Assembly (NCBI GenBank): GCA_937975745.1
Contig: CALJUK010000556.1
Location: 1-7,325 of the forward strand
Direction: 5' to 3'
DNA length: 7,325 nucleotides
From: an uncultured Planctomycetaceae bacterium
GTDB lineage: Bacteria > Planctomycetota > Planctomycetia > Planctomycetales > Planctomycetaceae
Positions 1-5,648 of this stretch are shown here, piece by piece (the first letter of the stretch is position 1; each line of letters begins with the position of its first letter). Under the pieces are notes generated by a model. The model did no database searches. It saw only the letters and a program-made list of their open reading frames with translations, and was not told where the DNA came from. A program made the translations under genes and the position numbers.

Positions 1-52
1 TTGGCCGCTCCATTCTCGTTTCTCGACCCGAATCTTAAGGTTTGACACAACA

Positions 53-772
53 CTAATTCGTCCTGCTTTCCTTGACGACCTGGTCGAGATCTGGCAAGGC
101 CTTCGAAACACGGGCCAACGGCGGAACGGTGTTCGGAACCTCTTTGTCTTCGTACTCGTCACCTGCGTACTGATCGTAGATCTTCGCAAACTGCCGAGTC
201 TGATAGGGAGCCCGGGGATCGCCCCCCAGCGACAACGCTTCGTACTGATGCTTCAGCACGTGCACATAGTTGTACGGACGGTACGAGTGGTACCCGTGAT
301 ACTTGGGGTAGTACGGGTAGTGCGGAGGCATATTCCAGGTCGAGGTCCAGCAGAACCGGCCGCAGCAATCCCTGACCTTGCAGCAACGGCCGCTGGCCAG
401 ACCACAGCCGGCACCCACCCCGCAGCACATCGCGCGGAGCACGCCGCCACCACATTTATTGTGGCAGCCCATTTTGTGGAACAGTCCACCCTTGCAGTGG
501 CCAAGAAGCCCGCCGCCGCAGCTGCTGTCTGCACTGCCATCACAACTGGCTGTCGCACAAGCATTGTCGCAAGTGGCTGCTGGGGCCGGAACGGCACAAG
601 TGGCTGCCGGGGCACAGGCATCTCCGGCCGCATCACAGCCGGGAACTGCTGCCGCGGGAGCGGGAGCTACACAAGTCGCTGCCGGGGCAGCACATTCGTC
701 ATTGGCATGGGTGGTTCCAGCCAGCCCTGTGATCAGGACCAGGCCGAGAACGACTTTCAATATCGCCTTCAT
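53..772 (-). CDS. Secreted cysteine-rich, Tyr/His-rich protein
   Basis: A 239-residue exported protein of unknown function. I start it at the ATG at 772 because AAAGGA lies 10 bases upstream and the N-terminus is then a clean signal peptide (residues 1-23, hydrophobic core KVVLGLVLITGLAG, likely cleavage THA|NDEC). A start at 829 would add 19 non-signal residues. Residues 24-80 are Ala/Pro/Cys-rich with three APAATC units. Residues 85-141 are Gly/Cys-rich, with CC pairs at 116-117, 130-131 and 136-137. In total 20 Cys fall between 27 and 141 and none after. Residues 149-177 are Pro/Tyr/His-rich, and the tail is charged. Proteins with this layout (Cys-rich region, then a PHYPYYP-type block) are, from memory, common in planctomycetes; I know of no assigned function. 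The Cys content suggests a disulfide-bonded or metal-binding envelope protein. It is divergent from the secretin gene, so shared regulation is possible but unproven. Confidence 0.85.
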   Translation of the reverse strand: MKAILKVVLGLVLITGLAGTTHANDECAAPAATCVAPAPAAAVPGCDAAGDACAPAATCAVPAPAATCDNACATASCDGSADSSCGGGLLGHCKGGLFHKMGCHNKCGGGVLRAMCCGVGAGCGLASGRCCKVRDCCGRFCWTSTWNMPPHYPYYPKYHGYHSYRPYNYVHVLKHQYEALSLGGDPRAPYQTRQFAKIYDQYAGDEYEDKEVPNTVPPLARVSKALPDLDQVVKESRTN

Positions 773-782
773 GATGGAGTAA

Positions 783-788
783 TCCTTT
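783..788 (-). promoter_or_regulatory. Ribosome binding site that decides the start of the Cys-rich gene
   Basis: AAAGGA on the minus strand, 10 bases before the ATG at 772. It supports starting at the MKAILK methionine rather than at the longer in-frame start at 829. Confidence 0.55.
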
Positions 789-842
789 AATCCGGTCGTA
801 AGAGTCTCGATCGCACGCAGCAAGGACAAGGAACCGAATTCT

Positions 843-869
843 CACCATAACTAACTTGTTTACATGGTG
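843..869. promoter_or_regulatory. Candidate operator: CACCAT-N15-ATGGTG
   Basis: CACCAT (843-848) and its exact reverse complement ATGGTG (864-869) are separated by 15 bases, so the arm centres are 21 bp apart, about two helical turns. That geometry suits a dimeric regulator. It sits between two divergent genes, where it could affect both. Arms of six bases can occur by chance, so this is a candidate only. Confidence 0.2.
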
Positions 870-1019
870 TTACAGCGCCGATGCCGATTTGGTGTCGGCG
901 GTGGCTCCGTCACATTCGATTCCACTCATCATACAACTTCGGATGGAAACATTCGCTACTTCCGTTCAATTCAGACTGACGGAACAACCGATAAGGTCTA
1001 CCAGCAGTCACACACGGAC

Positions 1020-1049
1020 GCGCTGTAGTTCGATGCAGCGCAATCGAAC
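1020..1049 (+). promoter_or_regulatory. Overlapping, mutually exclusive hairpins in the secretin leader
   Basis: Hairpin A pairs GCGCTG (1020-1025) with CAGCGC (1036-1041), and can extend inward by U-G and A-U pairs. Hairpin B pairs GTTCGAT (1028-1034) with ATCGAAC (1043-1049), enclosing the 8-base loop that holds the 3' arm of A. The two cannot form together. They end 65 bases before the secretin ATG, inside its probable 5' untranslated region. This is the layout of an attenuator or switching leader. No ligand or protein partner can be inferred. Confidence 0.3.
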
Positions 1050-1102
1050 CATGTCCGAAAACCCGCAGAGTAGAGTACCGGACGCGAACGCTACTGGAGT
1101 AC

Positions 1103-1106
1103 GGAG
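1103..1106 (+). promoter_or_regulatory. Ribosome binding site of the secretin gene
   Basis: GGAG, 8 bases before the ATG at 1115. It favours this start over the in-frame ATG five codons later. Confidence 0.6.
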
Positions 1107-1114
1107 ACTTTCGA

Positions 1115-2749
1115 ATGTTGACGAACAGGATGTTCGGTCGATTCGTATGCAGCAGTACGCTGCTGGCGAGCATTGCCTGCGGAATGCTGCAGGACACTCG
1201 CCCCGCTTGGGGGCAACCGCCGAGTTCACCACCGGCAGCCTCTCAAGAACTCAAGGATAAAGTGCACGACCTCGTCGAGGACATCTACGAGTCCGAGGTC
1301 GAGCTCAAGGTGACGCAGCGCCGCTCGAAAATCCTCAAGATGAAGCACGATATCTTTCGTGCCGCCGTTGCCGATCCAACCATGATTGACTTCGTGGCGT
1401 TCGGAACTCGCGAAATCGAGATCATCGGCAAGACCCCCGGAACAACCACACTGACCTTGTGGCTGGGGACGCCGGAACAGACCCGGATGCTCAGCCTCCT
1501 GATCACTGTCGATCATGACACGGCTGTTGAAGATCGCCGCCGAATGGAATACGGCGAACTGCAGAACATGATCAACGAAATGTTTCCCAACAGCAAAATT
1601 CAGCTGATTCCCATCGCGGACAAGCTGATTATGCGTGGCGAAGCGCGTGACGAAGAGGAGTCGTTGCGGATCCTGTCCATCGTGACACAAAACCTGCAGG
1701 GACTCGGTGGCGGCGGCTTCGGTGGTGGCAACGGCGGGGGAGGGGGACTCACCACCCAGGGAACAGCAGCCGAGCCCTTCCCGGATGCCGGAACACTGCC
1801 GACCGCTCGCGTCATCAGCATGCTGAAGACCCCGGGCGAAAAGCAGGTGATGCTCAAAGTGCGCATCGCCGAACTGAAGCGATCAGCAGTCCGCACCCTC
1901 GCGACCCGATTTGAAATCGACCTGGAAGACTTCCTCTTCTCGTCGGCGATGACCAGCGGTGGCAATATCCTGACGTCGGGGACGTTCAACGACAATACAT
2001 TCAACGTCATGATCAACGCCTTGGCCAGCAATGGCACGGGAAAAATTCTGGCCGAGCCCAACCTGGTGGTCCTCAGCGGACAGACCGCAACCTTCCTGGC
2101 GGGTGGTGAATTCGCCGTCCCCACGACTGTCGGTGTTGGCGGTGCCCAAGCCGCAACCACCAGCTTCAAGGGGTTCGGCACAATGGTGACATTTACCCCG
2201 ACGGTCATCGACAATGATCGCATCCGGCTGGCAGTCGCCCCAACTTTCAGCACGCTGAACCGGACCAATTCGGTCGGAGGAATCTTCGGTACCGATACCC
2301 GGACCGTGCAGACGGTCGTGGAAATGCGGGAAGGTCAAGTCCTGGCCATCGCCGGCTTGTTGCAGGAACAACAACGAGGTGACGTCGCTCGCGTACCACT
2401 TCTTGGCGACATCCCGCTCGTGAACTCGCTCTTCCAGAACAAGTCCATCAGCCGCGACGAAACCGAACTGATCGTGATTGTCAGCCCCGAACTCGTCCAC
2501 CCGATGGAACCGGAAAATGCTCCCAGCATTCTCCCCGGCATGGAGGTGACCGAGCCGGACGACATCGAATTCTTTCTGTATGGTCACGTCGAGGGTTTGC
2601 CCGGTCTGAATCACCGTAGTACCGTCTGGCCCTTGTACCGCGACCGTATGAAGCAGGTGAAGAAAAACCGTCGATTCTTCGATCCGTCTTGTCCCGCAGG
2701 CCAGTCGGACTCGTACTACATCAACAGCGAACACGGCTGCTCCAAGTAA
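1115..2749 (+). CDS. Outer-membrane secretin, Tad/CpaC (RcpA) type
   Basis: A 544-residue secretin that would form a multimeric gated pore in the outer membrane for a Flp/Tad-type pilus or a related type II-like exporter. Signal peptide at about residues 1-33 (cleavage near AWG|Q). Residues 56-132 match the pilus-assembly N-terminal domain that opens CpaC proteins (ITRGRS-like strand pattern, with ADPTMIDF and IEIIGKTPGTTTLTLW). Residues 140-195 form a small periplasmic N-domain. A Gly-rich linker (196-211) precedes the secretin core at about 229-463, which carries the signature VPLLGDIP at 427-434 and ends in the strand ELIVIVSPELV. A C-terminal extension of about 80 residues follows (DDIEFFLYG, then a basic stretch). 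The only two Cys of the mature chain (526, 542) lie there. It heads the plus-strand series; the next gene starts 66 bases on. The family call is firm; Tad rather than another secretin system is inferred from the N-domain and neighbours. Confidence 0.93.
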   Translation: MLTNRMFGRFVCSSTLLASIACGMLQDTRPAWGQPPSSPPAASQELKDKVHDLVEDIYESEVELKVTQRRSKILKMKHDIFRAAVADPTMIDFVAFGTREIEIIGKTPGTTTLTLWLGTPEQTRMLSLLITVDHDTAVEDRRRMEYGELQNMINEMFPNSKIQLIPIADKLIMRGEARDEEESLRILSIVTQNLQGLGGGGFGGGNGGGGGLTTQGTAAEPFPDAGTLPTARVISMLKTPGEKQVMLKVRIAELKRSAVRTLATRFEIDLEDFLFSSAMTSGGNILTSGTFNDNTFNVMINALASNGTGKILAEPNLVVLSGQTATFLAGGEFAVPTTVGVGGAQAATTSFKGFGTMVTFTPTVIDNDRIRLAVAPTFSTLNRTNSVGGIFGTDTRTVQTVVEMREGQVLAIAGLLQEQQRGDVARVPLLGDIPLVNSLFQNKSISRDETELIVIVSPELVHPMEPENAPSILPGMEVTEPDDIEFFLYGHVEGLPGLNHRSTVWPLYRDRMKQVKKNRRFFDPSCPAGQSDSYYINSEHGCSK

Positions 2750-2801
2750 TTTCACTCATCCACTTGACCCAGTGCGATGGCAGAATACTCCCGCAAAGAA
2801 T

Positions 2802-2806
2802 AAGGA
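2802..2806 (+). promoter_or_regulatory. Ribosome binding site that decides the start of the lipoprotein-like gene
   Basis: AAGGA, 9 bases before the ATG at 2816. The alternative TTG at 2807 directly abuts this site and so has no usable spacing. The ATG is the better start. Confidence 0.65.
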
Positions 2807-2815
2807 TTGAGTCAA

Positions 2816-3403
2816 ATGACACGTCCACAGTGGACCGTCGGGCTAGCTGCGGCCCTGATGATGTTGACGGCGACACAAGGATGTAAGCAGTGCATCCCCT
2901 GCCCGGAGGTCGATCCTCCCGCCCCGCTGGGAGCAACGATCGATCCCATCTGGCAATTACAGGAAGCCAATGGTGAAGCCTCGAATGACTTCGTCATCCG
3001 CGAAAACGAATTCACCGGAAATACGCCCCGACTGAACGCCCGGGGCGAACAGCATGTCAAACAAATCGCCGTGCGCGTCAATGAGACACCGTTCCCAGTC
3101 ATCATCGAACCCAGCTCGATGGATACCCGCGAGGGGGATCACTATGGCTTCGCTGTCCACAACGACCCCGAGCTCGACTTGCGGCGACGTGAAGTCATTG
3201 TCCACATCATGGAAGAACTCGGCGTCAAAGATGCCGACCAGAGAGTTGTCATCGCGCCTGACCTGACCGAAGGCTACACACCAATGGAATCGATGCGATC
3301 CTATGCCGGTTTCATCTACGGCGGCGGTATCGGCGGCGGCGGCGGTGGCGGATTCGGCGGTGGCAGCGGATTCGGCGGCGGTGGTGGCGGCGGCGGATTC
3401 TAG
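2816..3403 (+). CDS. Exported (possible lipoprotein) OmpA/CpaD-like protein with Gly-rich tail
   Basis: A 195-residue exported protein. Residues 1-22 form a signal peptide ending TATQGC. Cys23 could be lipidated, but the lipobox is poor because Gln sits at -2. Cys 23, 26 and 29 are spaced CxxCxxC. Residues 57-150 hold the likely folded domain: VKQIAVRVNETPFPVIIEPS, then DPELDLRRREVIVHIMEELG, then RVVIAP. This strand-helix-strand order, with Arg-rich LDxRRREVI before a conserved VVIAP strand, recalls OmpA-like and CpaD-like domains that bind peptidoglycan or escort a secretin. I infer the likeness from the pattern, not from an alignment. Residues 169-195 are almost pure Gly with Phe at regular places (GGGFGGG). 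It lies 66 bp after the secretin with no terminator between, so it is probably co-transcribed. A CpaD-like partner of the secretin is the best guess; a planctomycete-specific envelope protein of other function is possible. Confidence 0.8.
   Translation: MTRPQWTVGLAAALMMLTATQGCKQCIPCPEVDPPAPLGATIDPIWQLQEANGEASNDFVIRENEFTGNTPRLNARGEQHVKQIAVRVNETPFPVIIEPSSMDTREGDHYGFAVHNDPELDLRRREVIVHIMEELGVKDADQRVVIAPDLTEGYTPMESMRSYAGFIYGGGIGGGGGGGFGGGSGFGGGGGGGGF
3321..3400 (+). repeat. Low-complexity GGC/GGT repeat encoding the Gly-rich tail
   Basis: Runs of GGC and GGT codons interrupted by GGATTC (Gly-Phe), which recurs three times (at about 3350, 3369 and 3395), making an imperfect GGATTCGGCGG repeat. Such tracts are prone to slippage, so tail length may differ between strains. 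Confidence 0.7.
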
Positions 3404-3420
3404 ACCACGACAATCTCGCG

Positions 3421-3455
3421 GGCCGCCGGCAGGACAATCGACCTGACCGGCGGCC
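3421..3455 (+). terminator. Strong hairpin after the lipoprotein-like gene (no T-tract)
   Basis: GGCCGCCGGCAGG (3421-3433) pairs with CCTGACCGGCGGCC (3442-3455) through 13 base pairs with one bulged A and an 8-base loop. It begins 18 bases after the stop codon. No run of T follows, so it is either an atypical terminator, a partial terminator, or an mRNA end-protecting or processing structure that lowers expression of the downstream TPR-HEAT gene. Confidence 0.4.
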
Positions 3456-3526
3456 TCCGATTCCACCCGGCATCGCGAAGTGTGTGTGTCCCAGATTCCA
3501 ATTCCGGCTCTCTCCGCTCCATTCGA

Positions 3527-3538
3527 TGAACCGGTTCA
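3527..3538. promoter_or_regulatory. 12-bp perfect palindrome upstream of the TPR-HEAT gene
   Basis: TGAACCGGTTCA, 99 bases before the TPR-HEAT start, inside the 234-bp gap that follows the 3421-3455 hairpin. It could be a regulator site. One or two perfect 12-bp palindromes are expected by chance in a window this size, so support is weak. Confidence 0.15.
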
Positions 3539-3623
3539 CTCCACAACATCGATCGCTGGCAACCCAACAATCGCCGTTATCAATTCAGGAGATTCCAGGA
3601 CGGAACTCCTCTGTCGCGTAGTC

Positions 3624-3628
3624 AAGGA
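3624..3628 (+). promoter_or_regulatory. Ribosome binding site of the TPR-HEAT gene
   Basis: AAGGA, 9 bases before the ATG at 3638. It confirms that start, which also gives the lipoprotein signal peptide. Confidence 0.6.
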
Positions 3629-3637
3629 TGGTGAACG

Positions 3638-5368
3638 ATGAAACGCTTTGGTGTCGGGGCGATGCTGCTCCTGGCCGTCACATCGGCCCCACTGGCAGGC
3701 TGTTCCCACTTCTCGAATTCTCTCGCCCATCTCGGCCGCAAACCCGCTAATACCGATGTGCAACTCAGCATGGCTCGACTGCAGGAAGAGCAGGGAGCCA
3801 TCGGCAAGGCACGAGGAATCTACGAGAATATCCTCAAGTCTCAGCCCCGGAATGCTGCCGCACATCACCGACTGGGCGTGCTGGCCTGTAAAGCCGGCGA
3901 TTTCGAAACAGGATTCGCATTCCTCGAAAAAGCCCGCGCACTCGACCCCAACAACGTCGACATTCTGACCGACATCGGCTACGCCCATTATGCCCAGGGC
4001 GATTTGAAGACGGCCGAAGAAGTCCTCCGACAGGCCCTCAGCCTGGATTCGGCCAACCAACGGACCATCAATAACCTGGCCATGGTTGTGGGAACCGCCG
4101 GACGCGAAGAAGAAGCCTTCGCACTGTTCCGCCAGACAGTCGACGAAGCCCAAGCACACGCAAACCTTGGCTACTTGCAAGCCCAGAACGGCAACGGTCG
4201 CGAAGCCATCGCCCGCTACAGCCAGGCTTTGTCGCTGAATCAGAACCTCGACAGCGCCAGCAACGCTCTGGTCCAAATTGCCGCGATGCAAAACAAACTC
4301 AACTCACACAAAGCCATCGAATCGCAACTCGCCCAGAAAAAAGCTGCGAACGCCGGCACTCAACTCACCCAGAGCAGTCAACCCACCGCAAACAATCCAC
4401 CTGGCGAAATCGTCCAGGCTTCAGCCGTCGCGACAAACAACGTCGTGGCTCCAGCAGTCGCCACTCAGCCCGCAGACGCCGGACAACAGGATAGCCCCTT
4501 CGAAATCATCGACGTGGACGTGAAGGCCTCGCCCTCGATCGCCGCGACCGAGGAGCCATCGCCGTTCCGCAAAATGTCCAGCAAAGCCCAGCCGTCGACC
4601 GCCAAGCCGCAATCGGCCTCGGCAGCAGAAATCAAATCCTCTCCGTACGTGGCAATCTGCCCCGATGCCCAAGGGAAAACCCGGGAACTGCTGACCCAAC
4701 TGGATGCCGACAATCCGGCCGCCATGAAGCGAGTCATCCACCAGATCGGCCGCCTCGGCTCGAACGGCACAGCAGCCAGCCCCGCTCTGCGGCAGTTGGC
4801 TACCAACGAAGACCCCTACATCCGCATCCACTCAGCGCTCGCTTTGTGGCGGATCGACCATGACGCCGCCACGGCCACTCCGATTCTGATTGACGCACTC
4901 GAGCAGCAGGACCCCGGCATCCGCTCGTTCGCTGCGGCGGCTGTCGGCGAAATAGGCCCACAGTCCGAAGAAGCCATCCCCTCTCTGGAGAAAGCGCTGA
5001 AGGACGAGAATGGATACGTCCGGCTCCACGTTGCAGAAGCCCTCGGCCGGTTCGACAACTGGCAGGACAAGTCGACCGAAGTCCTGATCAGCTGCCTCAA
5101 AGACAGCGATGCCAACGTCCGCTGGTTGGCGACCTACTCTCTGGCAGACCTCAAGCCAGATTCTGACGCCGCCGTCAACGCCTTGGCGGCATCACTCACC
5201 GACTCAGAGTCACGAGTGCGAGCCGGTGCCGCCTTCGCCCTTGGAGAATTGGGAGCGCGGGCTGACTCGGCTGTCGACGCCTTGAAACTCGCCGTCGAAG
5301 ACGGCAGCGGAGAAGTCCGCGACTCGGCTCGATCCGCTGTCCAACAGATTGAAGCCGCCATCCGATAA
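3638..5368 (+). CDS. TadD-like TPR lipoprotein fused to HEAT repeats
   Basis: A 576-residue lipoprotein. The signal peptide (1-21) ends in a good lipobox, PLAGC, so Cys22 should carry the lipid anchor. Residues 40-220 are TPRs: about five helix pairs, with the clearest at 73-105 (AAAHHRLGVLACKAGDFETG), 107-139 (DIGYAHYAQGDLKTAEEVLRQALSLD) and 172-203 (AHANLGYLQAQNGNGREAIARYSQALSL). Residues 225-335 are a Gln/Ala/Pro/Ser-rich, probably unfolded linker. Residues 340-576 hold about five to six HEAT (PBS-lyase-type) repeats, for example DPGIRSFAAAAVGEIG at 425-440 and ESRVRAGAAFALGELG at 524-539. TadD, a TPR lipoprotein of Tad systems, helps assemble or localise the secretin; the TPR half and the neighbours fit that role. 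TadD itself normally lacks the HEAT half, so the fusion adds a second protein-binding scaffold. It is the last gene of the plus-strand series and ends 32 bp before an intrinsic terminator. The lipoprotein and repeat calls are firm; the TadD role is inference. Confidence 0.88.
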   Translation: MKRFGVGAMLLLAVTSAPLAGCSHFSNSLAHLGRKPANTDVQLSMARLQEEQGAIGKARGIYENILKSQPRNAAAHHRLGVLACKAGDFETGFAFLEKARALDPNNVDILTDIGYAHYAQGDLKTAEEVLRQALSLDSANQRTINNLAMVVGTAGREEEAFALFRQTVDEAQAHANLGYLQAQNGNGREAIARYSQALSLNQNLDSASNALVQIAAMQNKLNSHKAIESQLAQKKAANAGTQLTQSSQPTANNPPGEIVQASAVATNNVVAPAVATQPADAGQQDSPFEIIDVDVKASPSIAATEEPSPFRKMSSKAQPSTAKPQSASAAEIKSSPYVAICPDAQGKTRELLTQLDADNPAAMKRVIHQIGRLGSNGTAASPALRQLATNEDPYIRIHSALALWRIDHDAATATPILIDALEQQDPGIRSFAAAAVGEIGPQSEEAIPSLEKALKDENGYVRLHVAEALGRFDNWQDKSTEVLISCLKDSDANVRWLATYSLADLKPDSDAAVNALAASLTDSESRVRAGAAFALGELGARADSAVDALKLAVEDGSGEVRDSARSAVQQIEAAIR

Positions 5369-5400
5369 TCGAATCTGCGATTCCGTTCGAAGATTCCCGC

Positions 5401-5440
5401 ACGCCACCGGCTGGAACGTTTCAGCCGGTGGTGTTTCTTT
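5401..5440 (+). terminator. Intrinsic terminator of the plus-strand series
   Basis: CCACCGGCTG (5404-5413) pairs perfectly with CAGCCGGTGG (5422-5431) around an 8-base loop. Outer pairs including one G-U extend the stem to 5401-5434. TGTTTCTTT follows at once, and a longer T7 run lies at 5451-5457. It starts 32 bases after the TPR-HEAT stop. Confidence 0.85.
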
Positions 5441-5476
5441 ATCGGTGGTCTTTTTTTATCGGTGGTGTTTCTTTAT
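5426..5476 (+). repeat. Three tandem 17-bp units derived from the terminator 3' half
   Basis: CGGTGGTGTTTCTTTAT occurs at 5426-5442 and again exactly at 5460-5476. A middle copy at 5443-5459 has the TGTTTCTTT part replaced by TCTTTTTTT. The first unit contains the 3' stem arm and T-tract of the terminator, so the array looks like duplication of that half. Confidence 0.8.
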
Positions 5477-5525
5477 CGTGGCCACGCCGGCAGGCCCGCC
5501 GGGTGCGAATTCGTCGAATCGCCCG

Positions 5526-5598
5526 ATCCCGAACGGCGGGGTGGCCGTGCCACCCAAGACGAACTCCCAATCCCGAGCGGCGGGGTTCATCCCCGCCG
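5526..5598. repeat. Pair of GC-rich repeat units, each with a hairpin
   Basis: ATCCCGAACGGCGGGGT (5526-5542) and ATCCCGAGCGGCGGGGT (5570-5586) differ at one base in 17 and lie 44 bp apart. Each runs into a hairpin: GGGTGGC-CGT-GCCACCC at 5539-5555, and CGGCGGGG-TTCAT-CCCCGCCG at 5578-5598 (8 bp, perfect). Neither hairpin is followed by a T-tract on either strand. The look is of REP-like or other short dispersed elements in an intergenic space between convergent genes. The plus-strand reading frames over it are not genes. Confidence 0.6.
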
Positions 5599-5648
5599 TC
5601 CGCACGAAGTCTCCCCCCGCGATCCCCCGCGTCCCCCGCAGTGAGTTG

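Larger units (their letters stand above)
773..1114. other. Divergent intergenic region with candidate control signals
   Basis: 342 bp between the divergent Cys-rich gene and the secretin gene. It must hold the promoters for both, but I see no hexamer pair close enough to the sigma-70 consensus to call one. Candidate elements inside it (listed separately) are an inverted repeat at 843-869 and overlapping hairpins at 1020-1049. A weaker inverted pair, CGCCGA at 876-881 and TCGGCG at 895-900, is also present, with no T-tract. GTCCG at 1053-1057 can pair with CGGAC at 1079-1083. No tRNA or convincing small gene is visible. Confidence 0.5.

Noticed and set aside
248..790. Plus-strand frames opposite the Cys-rich gene
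   Set aside because: They are low-complexity shadows of repeated Ala/Pro/Cys codons, while the minus strand has a signal peptide and ribosome binding site.
965..995. Possible promoter: TTCAAT and GATAAG upstream of the secretin
   Set aside because: Matches to -35 (3 of 6) and -10 (4 of 6) are too weak to call.
856..1260. Plus-strand reading frame across the divergent gap into the secretin start
   Set aside because: It overlaps the secretin in another frame, has no ribosome binding site, and its protein has no recognisable order. The ATG at 1051 within it is likewise not a credible upstream ORF.
1883..2755. Long minus-strand frame (290 codons) opposite the secretin
   Set aside because: It is the antisense shadow of a strongly supported secretin gene in GC-rich DNA.
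3480..3489. (GT)5 dinucleotide run
   Set aside because: Too short to be meaningful; no structure around it.
5426..5598. CRISPR array
   Set aside because: Repeat units are contiguous or only two in number, with no regular unique spacers and no cas genes.
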